Shown here piece by piece: positions 8,940 to 18,321 of a stretch of 42,500 nucleotides of DNA (position 1 is the stretch's first letter; each line of letters begins with the position of its first letter). The notes below the pieces were generated by a model. The model had not been told where the DNA came from. It did no database searches and worked only from the letters and a program-made list of their open reading frames with translations. Source of the DNA: Mesostigma viride. Lineage: Eukaryota; Streptophyta; Mesostigmatophyceae; Mesostigmatales; Mesostigmataceae. Made by a program: the position numbers and the translations under genes. The stretch covers positions 1-42,500 of the forward strand of contig RPFO01000288.1 in the NCBI GenBank assembly GCA_009746045.1, written 5' to 3'.

Positions 8940-9977
8940 CACGTGATTTGTCTGCCACGTGGCATGACCCGATTGGTCAGCCCAGTCTCGTGGGATTCCA
9001 GATTCACATGGTGCCACGTGGCAGCCACCCACTCGACAGGGTGTCCCATGGGACTCCAGGGACCCCCATGGGTGCCACGTGGCAGGATCCCATTGGACAG
9101 GGTGTATCATGGGACGCCAGGGTCCCGTGGGTGCCACGTGGCGGGTTCCGATTGGACAGGGAGTACCATGGGAGTACAGGGTCCCACGGAGATTCGGGGT
9201 CCCCGGTGCCACGTGGCGGTTACTGATTGGACAGGGAGTCCCATGGGTGCCACGTGGCAGCGTCCCATTGGACAGGGAGGTCCCATGGGTGGCCAGGGTC
9301 CCAGGGGTCCCGGTGCCACGTGGCAGTCGCTGATTGGCCAGATAGTCCCATGGGAATCTCAGGGTGCCACGTGGCAGCCTCCCATTGGCGGCTACTACGC
9401 CAGGGTCCCTGGCAGGGTCCCACGATATATTTATCCCAACAATTGACGGGTTAGAGGCGCCTCTAACCCGTCAATTGTTGGGATAAATATATCGTGGGAC
9501 CCTGCCAGGGACCCTGGCGTAGTAGCCGCCAATGGGAGGCTGCCACGTGGCACCCTGAGATTCCCATGGGACTATCTGGCCAATCAGCGACTGCCACGTG
9601 GCACCGGGACCCCTGGGACCCTGGCCACCCATGGGACCTCCCTGTCCAATGGGACGCTGCCACGTGGCACCCATGGGACTCCCTGTCCAATCAGTAACCG
9701 CCACGTGGCACCGGGGACCCCGAATCTCCGTGGGACCCTGTACTCCCATGGTACTCCCTGTCCAATCGGAACCCGCCACGTGGCACCCACGGGACCCTGG
9801 CGTCCCATGATACACCCTGTCCAATGGGATCCTGCCACGTGGCACCCATGGGGGTCCCTGGAGTCCCATGGGACACCCTGTCGAGTGGGTGGCTGCCACG
9901 TGGCACCATGTGAATCTGGAATCCCACGAGACTGGGCTGACCAATCGGGTCATGCCACGTGGCAGACAAATCACGTG
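8940..9977. repeat. Central array: 16 CACGTG / ATTGG units around the palindrome centre
   Basis: In arm 1 CACGTG occurs at 8956, 9015, 9076, 9135, 9210, 9251, 9317 and 9368, nearly always as TGCCACGTGGC. Eight mirrored copies lie in arm 2. Each is followed within 5-10 bases by CATTGG or GATTGG (the reverse of a CCAAT box), often then ACAGGG, and by CCATGGG words. Spacing is 41-75 bases, so this is a degenerate tandem repeat. It lies between the converging 3' ends of the two D genes, so it is not an ordinary promoter for them. Confidence 0.8.
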
Positions 9978-10208
9978 ACAGGCGCGGGTGGCGGGAAATC
10001 CCTATTGTTCGTGGGAATCTGGTACCCCTATAGCTCCATTAGCTATTTATAGTATGCGGTTTAGATTTTTTTTTAAGTGGGGCTCATTGTGGGACTCATT
10101 GTGAGACAAATTTCAATAGGAATCGGGTCTTATTAAAAGTTATATAAGACAGTCCATGGGATATAGCCTTTTCCAATAGGCTATATCAGTTGATCCCTAT
10201 TTGCCTGT

Positions 10209-10880
10209 TTAAGGCATCACCCGGTTATACGATGGATGGGTGAAGATACGACCGATCATCCGGTGCTTGTACTCATCGAAAATGTCGCTGAGAAGGTCGG
10301 CCAAACCCGTTGGCACGCCCCCGTTGGCCTCCGTGTCGTCAGCCACCAATCCCGCGCACAGAACAGTGACCAACTCATCAACGCGACGCTCCATCACATT
10401 CTCGCGATCCACATCAGGAATGGACGCAAAATAGGCGTCCCTCGCCGCCTTAGTGTGGGGGCCAACGGGGACCTTGACAGTTCGGTTGAGCACCTCCACA
10501 AAATCAGTGTACGCGTGATCCATCTGCTCCAAACGATCAGCGCGGGTAGTGTACAAGTACCCCTCCGCCTCACGCAAGCGGGGCACAGACACCTTGTCAT
10601 AAATGGCCCTCAGCTGATCAGGCGTCATCTCATACAGGCGGCGGGGTGTCACCTTCTTTATATCGACGAACCACCAATAGGGGTTGGCATCGCGGAACTC
10701 CAGTTCCTCGTCAATCAAATTGCGCACAGCGCGAACCTTTGCCTCCATTATCGCCAGCACGGCCTCCCATTCCTTGTGAGAGGCCTTGTTCACACCACGC
10801 AAGTAGGGCCAGCTGAGCTCTGCCAAAACAAACAAAATTTCGCTTGGCAGATCCTCGAAAGTAGCACCAGCATGGGCCAT
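10209..10880 (-). CDS. Gene D, arm 2: F-box-like protein, 223 aa
   Basis: Mirror copy of 8037-8708 with the same predicted protein and the same start (ATG at 10880). The TATA box is at 10981-10987. The two D genes converge on the palindrome centre. Their identity, while A and C have drifted, is compatible with gene conversion near the centre or with selection. Confidence 0.75.
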   Translation of the reverse strand: MAHAGATFEDLPSEILFVLAELSWPYLRGVNKASHKEWEAVLAIMEAKVRAVRNLIDEELEFRDANPYWWFVDIKKVTPRRLYEMTPDQLRAIYDKVSVPRLREAEGYLYTTRADRLEQMDHAYTDFVEVLNRTVKVPVGPHTKAARDAYFASIPDVDRENVMERRVDELVTVLCAGLVADDTEANGGVPTGLADLLSDIFDEYKHRMIGRIFTHPSYNRVMP

Positions 10881-10980
10881 TGTGTATTTTACAGCTGTAA
10901 GGATGGCTGTCTGCGTGTGGATGACTGTGTGCCTGGCAGTGTCGGAGGCGAGACCTACCCCCAAACGCCCGTGACTCCGC

Positions 10981-10987
10981 TTTTATA
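10981..10987 (-). promoter_or_regulatory. TATA box of gene D, arm 2
   Basis: TATAAAA on the minus strand, 101 bases upstream of the ATG at 10880. GGAATATTCC lies further upstream at 11037-11046. Confidence 0.65.
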
Positions 10988-11135
10988 CCCTCTCGGCCAC
11001 GGCGTCCCACGATAGTGCCGTGCAAGCGTCGCGCCGGGAATATTCCCACGGATATTCCGTGGAGCGCCGCGCCGGCGCGGCGCCGGCAACTATCGTGGGA
11101 TACCGTGCCACGTGGCGCCCATCCATAGGCTCCCA

Positions 11136-11739
11136 CGAAAAGTTCGTGCTATGTGGATAGCCCGAACTTTTGGGGATAGCCCGAACTTTTCGAAACCTTG
11201 CTAGGGAAAAGTAAAAGTTTCCAGTGGGGATCCCAGCCATTTTGAAAAGTTCGGGCTATGGTTCGGGCTATCGATTTATAGCCCGAACCTCCCCTTTTTC
11301 CCCTCTGGACGGTGTGTTGCTATGGGTGAATGTTACTCTTTCTTTTACTCTGTTTCCCAACACATAAAATTTTATGTGTTAGCAATTGCCATCTATATAT
11401 ATCATAGTAATATCCCTATATTTTATGTGTTAGCAATCCTATCTGTATATACAGGAAATACCCCTATATTTTATGTGTTAGCAATCTAAGGAAGAAACAC
11501 ACACATACACTGCACACTGTCCAAATAACCAAGTCCCTACCCCATGTACAATGCATGACACCACCGCCCAAGGGGAAAAAGGGTCCGGTTCGGGCTATAA
11601 ACTGATAGCCCGAACCATAGCCCGAACTTTTCAAATGGCTGGGATCCTCACTGGAAACTTTTACTTTTCCCTAGCAAGGTTTCCAAAAGTTCGGGCTATC
11701 CCCAAAAGTTCGGGCTATCCGCATAGCCCGAACTTTTCG
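11136..11739. mobile_element. Foldback (MITE-like) element, arm 2 copy
   Basis: Mirror of 7179-7781 with the same long terminal inverted repeats and three internal TTATGTGTTAGCAA words. It was carried along in the palindrome rather than inserted twice, because its boundaries match exactly. Confidence 0.8.
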
Positions 11740-11803
11740 CAAACAAGTCAAGTCCTACGCCTAGTGCATGAGTGTTGGATTTGCATGCAAAGAGTCTTAT
11801 TCA

Positions 11804-13006
11804 TTACAAAATAGAATACCACAAGTCCCTATCAACAGTAGCCTCCATAGGCTTGCATGGGCCAATCAAGTGCCCAGATGACACCCTACGCGAAGAAATA
11901 GGGCTTGTTGGACCCCACAACATCGTACAGAAGGAAGCCCCGGCCTCTGCATTACGCTTGAGACGGTTGTTGGGGCGGCTAAAGCCCGGGAAAGCGACAG
12001 CCTCAGAAACGAGGCTGCAGAACTTGGCGCACTCGTAGCAGACCAAGTCAACGTCTAAAGAACGAGGCCTTGGAGCCACATACAGGTTCTGCACGTTGAT
12101 GTCGATGCGCTTCATGCACTTCTGGCACTGCCTGCGAGGCCAGTAAAACTTGTCACTGGAGGGGCCGTCGTGCGTGTTGTCCTGGGCGCGCTCTGCCATC
12201 TTGTGGAGTTCCTCGTTGTACTGGAACACCTCATCGATATGGCCCTTGTACTCCCAATACTGCATGCCGCGAGACATGGCCTTGCTGATGACCACGTTGT
12301 TGTCGACATACTGGGCCAGGAACTCGTTGCGGCAGATCCCACAAACGACGTCGCCAACCACGAGCTTGGCAACACGGAAATGGGAAGTGGTCTCCAGCAT
12401 CTGAGGGGTGACCTCCTTCACCACTTCGTGCGCGTGGAGAGCAGGATTCTTGCACACAGCGCACATGCACTTGGACAGAGGGTAGCCGGTGGGAGGAGGC
12501 GGGAGACGCTTGGGCTCATATTCGTACTTGTAAATCTGCAAGCCCGTGTCAAAATTCTTGACAGTCTCCTGCACCTGCTCCGTGGGAGGAGAGGGACCTA
12601 GTGCATCCACCTTGTCGCTCAGTTCATCCAGAGCGCACCCCCGGCACTGCATCTCCCCGTTCTCCTTCTTGCACACTGCCCTCTCCGGCACCTTTTTGCA
12701 GGTGACGCAATGCACCAGAGGAAACTTGGAATCGCCACTACCATTTGGCCACACATGGCCTGCTGGAGGCCAAATGTCAGAGTCCTTAAACCGAGGGGCG
12801 AATAGCCCAGGGAGAGGAGCAGGCACGTACACAGGCTCAGGCACTGGCGCAGCAGGCACTGGCACTGGCACAATCACAGGCACTGGCGCTGGCACAGGCG
12901 CAGGCACTGGCACAAGCGCAGGAGCTATGGCGGAACAACCAGTCCTAGTTCTTGTGCAGCGAGGATATGGCAATCCATAGCATCTGGGAGAACCAAGCCC
13001 ATGCAA
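11804..13006 (-). CDS. Gene C, arm 2: Cys-rich protein with Pro/Val repeat, about 400 aa
   Basis: The intact copy. After an unconvincing leader there is a stretch of VP/AP dipeptide repeats (encoded by GTGCCAGTGCCT-like repeats). The body carries many paired cysteines: CVTC, CRGC, CAVC, CGIC, CQKC and CYEC, each separated by tens of residues. This suggests several zinc-binding knuckles, perhaps degenerate RING, LIM or MYND-like modules. I recognise no named family. The start is uncertain: an ATG at about 13071 (MFPVDAAAGPLF) lies in another frame and could be joined by an intron I could not place. The gene diverges from B across a 0.5 kb shared promoter. Its 3' end carries the block shared with gene A. 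Confidence 0.65.
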   Translation of the reverse strand: MHGLGSPRCYGLPYPRCTRTRTGCSAIAPALVPVPAPVPAPVPVIVPVPVPAAPVPEPVYVPAPLPGLFAPRFKDSDIWPPAGHVWPNGSGDSKFPLVHCVTCKKVPERAVCKKENGEMQCRGCALDELSDKVDALGPSPPTEQVQETVKNFDTGLQIYKYEYEPKRLPPPPTGYPLSKCMCAVCKNPALHAHEVVKEVTPQMLETTSHFRVAKLVVGDVVCGICRNEFLAQYVDNNVVISKAMSRGMQYWEYKGHIDEVFQYNEELHKMAERAQDNTHDGPSSDKFYWPRRQCQKCMKRIDINVQNLYVAPRPRSLDVDLVCYECAKFCSLVSEAVAFPGFSRPNNRLKRNAEAGASFCTMLWGPTSPISSRRVSSGHLIGPCKPMEATVDRDLWYSIL

Positions 13007-13542
13007 GGCCCTAGTCGTGCCCTAGTCTGAGGCCCGAACAATGGCCCAGCTGCTGCATCAACGGGAAACATGGCGGTCTGCTGTTGTTTTCTGCGCTGGC
13101 TATGGCTGTTCTGTGGTGTGATGGTGCATTTGGTAGGCCTGCACGACCTTTGTACCTGTGGAAACTGGCCCTCCCACGAGATCTTCATCGGACGGCTGGG
13201 ATCGATCCTCTAGAAGGTTCCATGGCGCGGCGCGGCGCGGCGCGGTAGTGACGTGGCGGAATGCCGTGCCACGGTACTCGGACCAGTATCCATGATACTG
13301 GTCCGGCCGTACCGGCGCCGCGCCGTATCCGAGATACGCCGTACTATCATGGGAGATCTGAATTGCCGTGGACCGTCCGATCTCCGCCACGTGGCAGCGT
13401 CCCGTGGGAGATCGTCGGTCCACGGAATATTCCGCGAAGATGCCGTGGGGCGGGGTACAAAGGTCCGACACCACGTCAAAGTGGGCACTTCTCGCCTGCT
13501 CCAGCATCCCAACAGCACTAGCACCACTACCACAAAGAAGAC
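13007..13542. promoter_or_regulatory. Divergent promoter region between genes C and B, arm 2
   Basis: Mirror of 5377-5912. The 27-bp dyad is at 13279-13305, GGAATATTCC at 13424-13433, and GGGGTACAAAGG at about 13450-13465, some 80 bases before the gene B start. Confidence 0.55.
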
Positions 13543-14178
13543 ATGGCCGCTGCCACTTTTAACAGCCTGCCAGCTGAGATTGTGCACGAAATCGTGGAGT
13601 TGGCATGGCCCCACGGGTGTGGTGTCAGCAAGCAGCTGCAAGTGCCGTGGGACGCTGTCAAAGCTAAGACAGAGCAGCGAATGAAGCAGCTGCTGGATGC
13701 TATTGCCAATGAGCTTGAGGGGCGCTTCCTCTCTAAGCGCAGGCAGCCAGGGCCGTTTTGCCACTATACAGGATGGGCCCTGCGCAACTTTGCCATCGCC
13801 ATCGCTCAAGGCGGTGTGCAGTCCCTTTCCACTTTTGAGAAGAGGATGGACGCCTGCAAGTATGGCGATAGGCGTATGGAGGTGGCAACTCTGGCCATCG
13901 ACCTAGAGGTTAAGCTGTCTGACCGCGTTTGCGCGATTCCCCGCCTGTGGGATGTGATGAAGGAGTATGTTGAATCCATTCCTCAGGTGGATAAGGATAA
14001 GACCGCAGAGGAGCATTGCCGTGTGCTCGTGGACCTCGTGAAGGCCGAGTACCACGCCTATCTGCCTGTCAACTTTTCCCCCGCTGTCTGCGAGAGGGAA
14101 CTGAGGGTCATGAATGCCACCTGCGACAAGATGTACGACAAGTTCTGTCGCCGCCTGGCCCTGGAGGGGGTTCACTAA
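13543..14178 (+). CDS. Gene B, arm 2: F-box-like protein, 211 aa
   Basis: Same protein as 4741-5376 except for one codon, His here for Asp there (CAC/GAC near 14053), which is a true base substitution between the arms. The start codon lies in the context GACATGGCC. The N-terminal LPAEI box is intact. Confidence 0.75.
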   Translation: MAAATFNSLPAEIVHEIVELAWPHGCGVSKQLQVPWDAVKAKTEQRMKQLLDAIANELEGRFLSKRRQPGPFCHYTGWALRNFAIAIAQGGVQSLSTFEKRMDACKYGDRRMEVATLAIDLEVKLSDRVCAIPRLWDVMKEYVESIPQVDKDKTAEEHCRVLVDLVKAEYHAYLPVNFSPAVCERELRVMNATCDKMYDKFCRRLALEGVH

Positions 14179-14418
14179 CTAAGTGCCCCTTTGGAATAGA
14201 CAAAGTCCCCTATGGGCATTAAGCCTTATTATGATTCTAATGGAAATCCATGACTTTGTCTCTATCTCATGGCGTCTCATAGTACAATTGCACTAGGATT
14301 CGTAGTACAGAGAGTATATTCGAAGTAGAAATGCAGCGGGTGATACTACAGGTAGTACAGATTACTACAAACACGTAACTGCACGTATATTGTAAGATTT
14401 CCCGCTAGATTCCGTCCA

Positions 14419-14699
14419 ATTGTCATGCCAGACTGCCGCGTGGCAGTCTGAACGGTCTGACATGACAGTCCGTACAACGCCGTATCCGTCAGCTGCCGGT
14501 TCGGACGGCCTGCCATGTCAGTACCGTGCCACGTCAGATCTGACAGCGTGCCACGTCAGTCCGCGCCGCGCCGGTTCCGCCGCGTGTCGGTTACGAAGAT
14601 CTGCCACGACAGTCAGCGCACTGTCCCGTCTGACACCTGTCCGATCTGTCAGTCTGCCATGACAGTCCGTATCCCTGTCACGTAACTGCCGACGCGGCG
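14419..14699. repeat. TGACAG / TGGCA half-site array, arm 2
   Basis: Mirror of 4220-4500, between the 3' end of B and the promoter of A. One base of the long dyad differs: GACTGCCGCGTGGCAGTC in this arm. Confidence 0.5.
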
Positions 14700-14740
14700 C
14701 GACAGTTTCCTTCTAGCGACCGTCCCACGGCATATTCGTG

Positions 14741-14750
14741 GGAATATTCC
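14741..14750 (+). promoter_or_regulatory. GGAATATTCC palindrome upstream of gene A, arm 2
   Basis: Mirrored site, within a run of GGAATAT and ATATGCC words at 14725-14775, about 140 bases before the ATG at 14886. Confidence 0.45.
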
Positions 14751-14885
14751 CGGAATATGCCGGGAATATGCCGTTCGTCCTCCTCCCCACGAGGCCAAAA
14801 GCCCAAACACGACCAAAAATGCAGCCAAACCCTCACGAACCACTCAGAACAGCAGCAGGATACCACTATCAGCAGCTAGCCAGCT

Positions 14886-16424
14886 ATGGCGACGACCCAA
14901 GAACATGAGGCCCAGGAACCTGAGCGTACGTATTTCCCATGCATGTCTGTTTTTGTGTTTCCTTGGTTTGTTTTTTGGGCATTTTCAGCAGCTGACAGGA
15001 ACGCCATTGGCATTTTCTATTCATTCTTTGCAGGCTGGAACCCCTCTGACGACCTTTTTGACCACAACGACTACGACCACCTGGACGACGCAGGCACGGA
15101 AGTCAATTCGCACGCTGCGATCGACGACCTGGTGGCTCAGTCTCGCCCTGCGGCTGCTCCCAGTACGTGGTCTGCTGTTTTATGCATCCCTTTTCGATTG
15201 CCTGCTGGATTTTGCAGTGATGGCCACTATCTGTTGGATGTTGCAGGTGATGGCCACTATCTGATACATTTTGCAGTTGTCTGTGTGTTTTCCTTTGCAT
15301 GCAGGCCTGCTGCGTGGTGGCCCCAGCTCCCGTTCTCGTTCTGGAGGCGCTGGGCCCAGCGGTGGGGACTTAGCCGCATTGCAGCGCCAGCTGAGGGAGA
15401 CGCAGGAGGAGTTGGAGCGCGAGAGGAACCGCAGCAGGCGTCGTTCTTTCTCCCCTGATCCCACTCGCGAAGAGCTCAAGAAGATGCGCTTGGCTCTCGA
15501 GGAGGCGAACCACAAGATCACGTGGTTCGAGAAGAGGCTGGCGTGCTGCGACATCTGCACCGAGCCCTTCGGCACGGAGGGGAAGTACCCCATCATCTAC
15601 CTCGTGGAGGGCGTCCACACCTGCGTCCCTCAGCACTGCAACAAGTGCGCTGATATGCTCGAGGCCCACGCTCTGGAGTATAATTCTACCAGGCCCAACG
15701 CCCGTGTGATTGGCAAGCGCTGCCCAGAATGCAAGGAGCTCCTGATGCGCACTGGCAGCCAGTACAAGCGCAATGTGGGTGTCGACAGACTCACATTCAC
15801 CCTTGTGAATGTGCGTCTGTGCGCTCGCGGGTGCGGCGGCGAGGTCGTGTTCGGCGAGGAGGCGATTCACGACAACACCTGCGCCAAGCTTGTCAGGCCC
15901 TGCCCCAACAAGCTTTCTCTCCCTGGTGATAACGGCACCGTGACCATCCTGGGCTGCACCTACCAGGCCACCAGCCGCGAGGACTTGGATCGCCACCTGC
16001 GCGTGGTGGACAACGTGTCAGAGTGTGGTTTCCGTGGTCTGCCGGCCGCCATCGCCGCCGCCGCCGCCGCTGCTGCTCCTCCTGCTGCTCCTGCTGCTGC
16101 TCCTGCTGCTGCTCCTGCTGCTCGCGCTTCTTTCGCTGTTCGCGCTGTGGGGGGAATGCGGATTACCCCGCGGGAGTCAACGGTTTCCTGTCCGCCCTGC
16201 AGTACATCAGGGATCACCCCCAACTGCAGTGCTCCGGGTCTGCGGGCAATGCACTGGCTGTGGCCTTCTTTGAGGCACTCGGCGGTGGCGTTGGGTGGGA
16301 CGCGCTGGCCGTGAGGCGGTTGGTGGAACGCTTCCGCGATGCGACGAGGCGCATTGTTGAGAGGGACGCACAGTTGGTTGCTAATGTTCAGCCCCAGGAG
16401 GTGATTGTGGTTGAGGATGAGTAG
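14886..16424 (+). pseudogene. Gene A, arm 2: RING/TRAF-type protein, frameshifted near its 3' end
   Basis: Exons 14886-14925, 15034-15162 and from 15305. Introns are GTACGT...TTGCAG and GTACGT...ATGCAG. Here the ATG at 14886 (MATTQEHEAQEPE) is in frame, thanks to an extra C near 14897 relative to arm 1. The coiled coil, RING-like CDIC...CPEC finger and TRAF-type region are all intact. After the Ala/Pro tract a run of six G (about 16148-16153; seven in arm 1) shifts the frame, giving an early stop at 16314. The original C-terminus is still open in another frame to 16424. The loss could be a real mutation in a mononucleotide run or a sequencing error; the catalytic RING would survive. Confidence 0.6.
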
Positions 16425-16713
16425 GGGGTCTAGAAAGGGGAAGGGGCTATTCCTCCCTGTAGTGAGTGTGCCCTTGGATGCACCTCGTTGAGGACATTGT
16501 TGATTAGGGCTTTCCCTATTGTACATTGTAATAAATAAGACTCATTGCATGCAAATCCAACACCAATGCATCATTAGATAGGAACCCGCGGCCCGCGAAT
16601 AGGACTTGAACGGATATCCCATGATATTAGAGATTCCCACGATACTGGCGCCTGTCACAGTACGGCCAGGTGGACGGCCGGGTGGACGGTGGGGTCGCCC
16701 TAGGGTTTAGTAG

Positions 16714-17744
16714 GAGCTGGTCCTTAAGCTCGTCGGCAAGGGAGGTTGACGTCTCACCTGGCTTCTGGGGGAAGCGACGTAGCACCACCCGGCAGTCGCG
16801 GCGGGCACGGTCGGTGGCCTCCTGTTGTTGAGCCTGGCGGAGGTCTTCCAGCTCCTGGAGCTTCGTAGCGATGGCGTCGGTGGTGGAGGCAGTCGCGGTC
16901 CGCAGCAGGTCCGCATAGGAGAGCGGCGGGAGGTCACCAGCATCCAGCCGGGGTGGCTGGGATGCGATGGTGGCCGTCTGCTCCGCTATCTTTGGGACCT
17001 GTGAGGCAAGGGCCTCGGTGTGGGCGGTGATGGCTTCAAGCTTCTTCATGAGCACGCCGCACTTGCCCTCCACCTGGTTGAGGCGAGAGACAAGTGCAGC
17101 GTGCGTCTCAGATGCCTGCCTGCCACGGTGTGCAGCGCCGTAAACTGGGGTTGGAGCTTGTGGACGACCTTGGTTTCAACATTGGAGACCCGGGCCTCCA
17201 CCGTGTTGAGTGTCGTGTTCAGCGAGGTCAGCTTCTCGGCCAACGGCCAGGTCACGTGCTCCTCCAGCACTGCTCGGATGTCATCCTTGCAGAGGGAGGA
17301 AGCCGATGTGGCTGTCGGCTGCGCAGGCTGGGCTGGGGCGCGGATGTTGGTGGCGATTTGGTCCAGGGGTAGCTGGAAGAAGCTGCACAGGATAGCGAGG
17401 CGGTGGTCTCCCCTGTTAAAGAACCTCTCCAGGTTCTCGTCGGGGATGGGCCCTGTGCACCCATGGAGCTTGCGTTCCTGTGCTAAGTAACGCACGATTG
17501 CGGCGCATTCTGCTGTGGTAAGCTGCAGCCAGTGCAGAAAAGAAAAGCGGTCGTTATCGGGTAGCCACTGTCGCCATTTGTGGTCGTGGCATGGTTTCTT
17601 GGGTTCAGGCGAAGCGCTTGGCGATGGGTTTGCTGGCGATGGATTGGCGAGCCCAGGAGGCTGGGCCAGGACGATGGCGAGTGGGTTGGGCTGGGAGCCG
17701 GCAAGCTCCTTTTCCAAACCCCGTTTTGCTTTTGGGGTCGTCAT
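16714..17744 (-). pseudogene. LINE-type retrotransposon ORF1, truncated by the palindrome border
   Basis: From the ATG at 17744 (MTTPKAKRGLEKELAG) the protein has a Pro-rich N-terminus, a conserved middle (WRQWLPDNDRFSFLHWLQLT), then a long coiled-coil region (SLNTTLNTVEARVSNVETKV). It continues in a second frame after a slip in a GGCAGGCAGGC run (about 17107-17125) with more coiled coil, and ends CRVVLRRFPQKPGE, like the start of an RRM-type ORF1 domain. That order is typical of ORF1 of non-LTR elements. The frame stops dead at 16713, where palindrome arm 2 begins, so about half of ORF1 and all of ORF2 are missing here. Confidence 0.6.
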
Positions 17745-17965
17745 AGCTGCTTGTCACGTGCGTAACTTTGGCAATACTGCGTTTCAGCCGTAACCGATTA
17801 TACTGGCATGTGCGTCTCAAAAAAAAAAAGCGCATCGAATGCAAGTGGTCTGACCGAATTTGGGGCTCAGACGCAAAAGATCTGAACTCCGCCGTCAGCC
17901 ATACCGCCGTCAGCCATTCTCGTCTTTATTGTACCTAGGCTTCTGTGATTGAGATGTGTCTACCC

Positions 17966-18032
<67 letters not shown>
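17966..18032. repeat. Tetranucleotide microsatellite (AAGT)n
   Basis: About 17 uninterrupted AAGT copies over 67 bases, immediately upstream of the 5'-truncated LINE 3' fragment. Confidence 0.95.
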
Positions 18033-18033
18033 C

Positions 18034-18169
18034 TAGCTCAGCCTGGCCGGCACCTCCTGACGTGGGCCGGGCCCCGTGATGTTAGACGCCGCAAGGCCCG
18101 CACCTTCAAAGAACAGCTAGTAGAGGACATGGGGGGCCTAGGCCTCTCCGTGATTTGGAAGAAGATGAT
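18034..18169 (+). mobile_element. LINE ORF2 3' fragment, left half (interrupted by the provirus)
   Basis: The plus strand reads HLLTWAGP, then RRRKARTFKEQLVEDMGGLG and LSVIWKKM, and stops in the TTAA repeat of the viral end. The WAG...GR/K-rich...EDMxxLGL pattern is what the extreme C-terminus of many LINE ORF2 proteins looks like. The missing end is found at 36659-36706 on the far side of the virus. The fragment is 5'-truncated at the microsatellite, as LINE insertions often are. Confidence 0.7.
18159..18169. other. attL-like core repeat
   Basis: AAGAAGATGAT at the left viral border, identical to 36659-36669. It lies within the LINE coding sequence and is the likely strand-exchange core of the viral tyrosine recombinase. 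Confidence 0.65.
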
Positions 18170-18297
18170 TAATTAATTAATTAATTATCTTCAGTCATCA
18201 TTCCATCATCATTCCGTCATCGCGACTCAGAAAAGTGCACCATGGTATTCTGCTGGCATCTGTCACCACCCCATAATGCTGCCATCTGTCACCGCCA
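18170..18297. repeat. PLV left terminal inverted repeat
   Basis: Begins with (TAAT)n, then TCTTCAGTCATCATTCCATC, and later TGGCATCTGTCACCACC and AATGCTGC. The reverse complement of 36530-36643 shows the same words in the same order with gaps, over about 115-130 bp. Confidence 0.75.
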
Positions 18298-18321
18298 ATG
18301 AGGCTGTGAGGGGTTGAGAGG

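Larger units (their letters stand above)
2207..9458. repeat. Giant palindrome, arm 1 (7,252 bp)
   Basis: The whole segment recurs in reverse complement at 9459-16713. Near the centre, coordinates map as x to 18917-x; further out the offset drifts by a few bases because of small indels. The arms diverge sharply outside 2207 and 16713. The central dyad is perfect and has no spacer (TAGAGGC / GCCTCTA around 9458/9459). Differences between the arms are few: SNPs such as an Asp/His codon in gene B and a Lys/Asn codon in gene C, single-base indels in genes A and C, and small changes near 7500. This indicates a recent duplication or continuing gene conversion. Confidence 0.93.
9459..16713. repeat. 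Giant palindrome, arm 2 (about 7,255 bp)
   Basis: Reverse complement of 2207-9458 with the same gene order mirrored. The last shared bases are CTAGGGTTTAGTAG, ending at 16713. Beyond that the sequence passes directly into a truncated LINE ORF1 on the minus strand. Confidence 0.93.

Noticed and set aside
9079-9446. Open frames with repeated MGATWQ-like words in the central array
   Set aside because: They are translations of the CACGTG repeat units in several frames and mirror exactly in both arms; there is no codon bias or start context.
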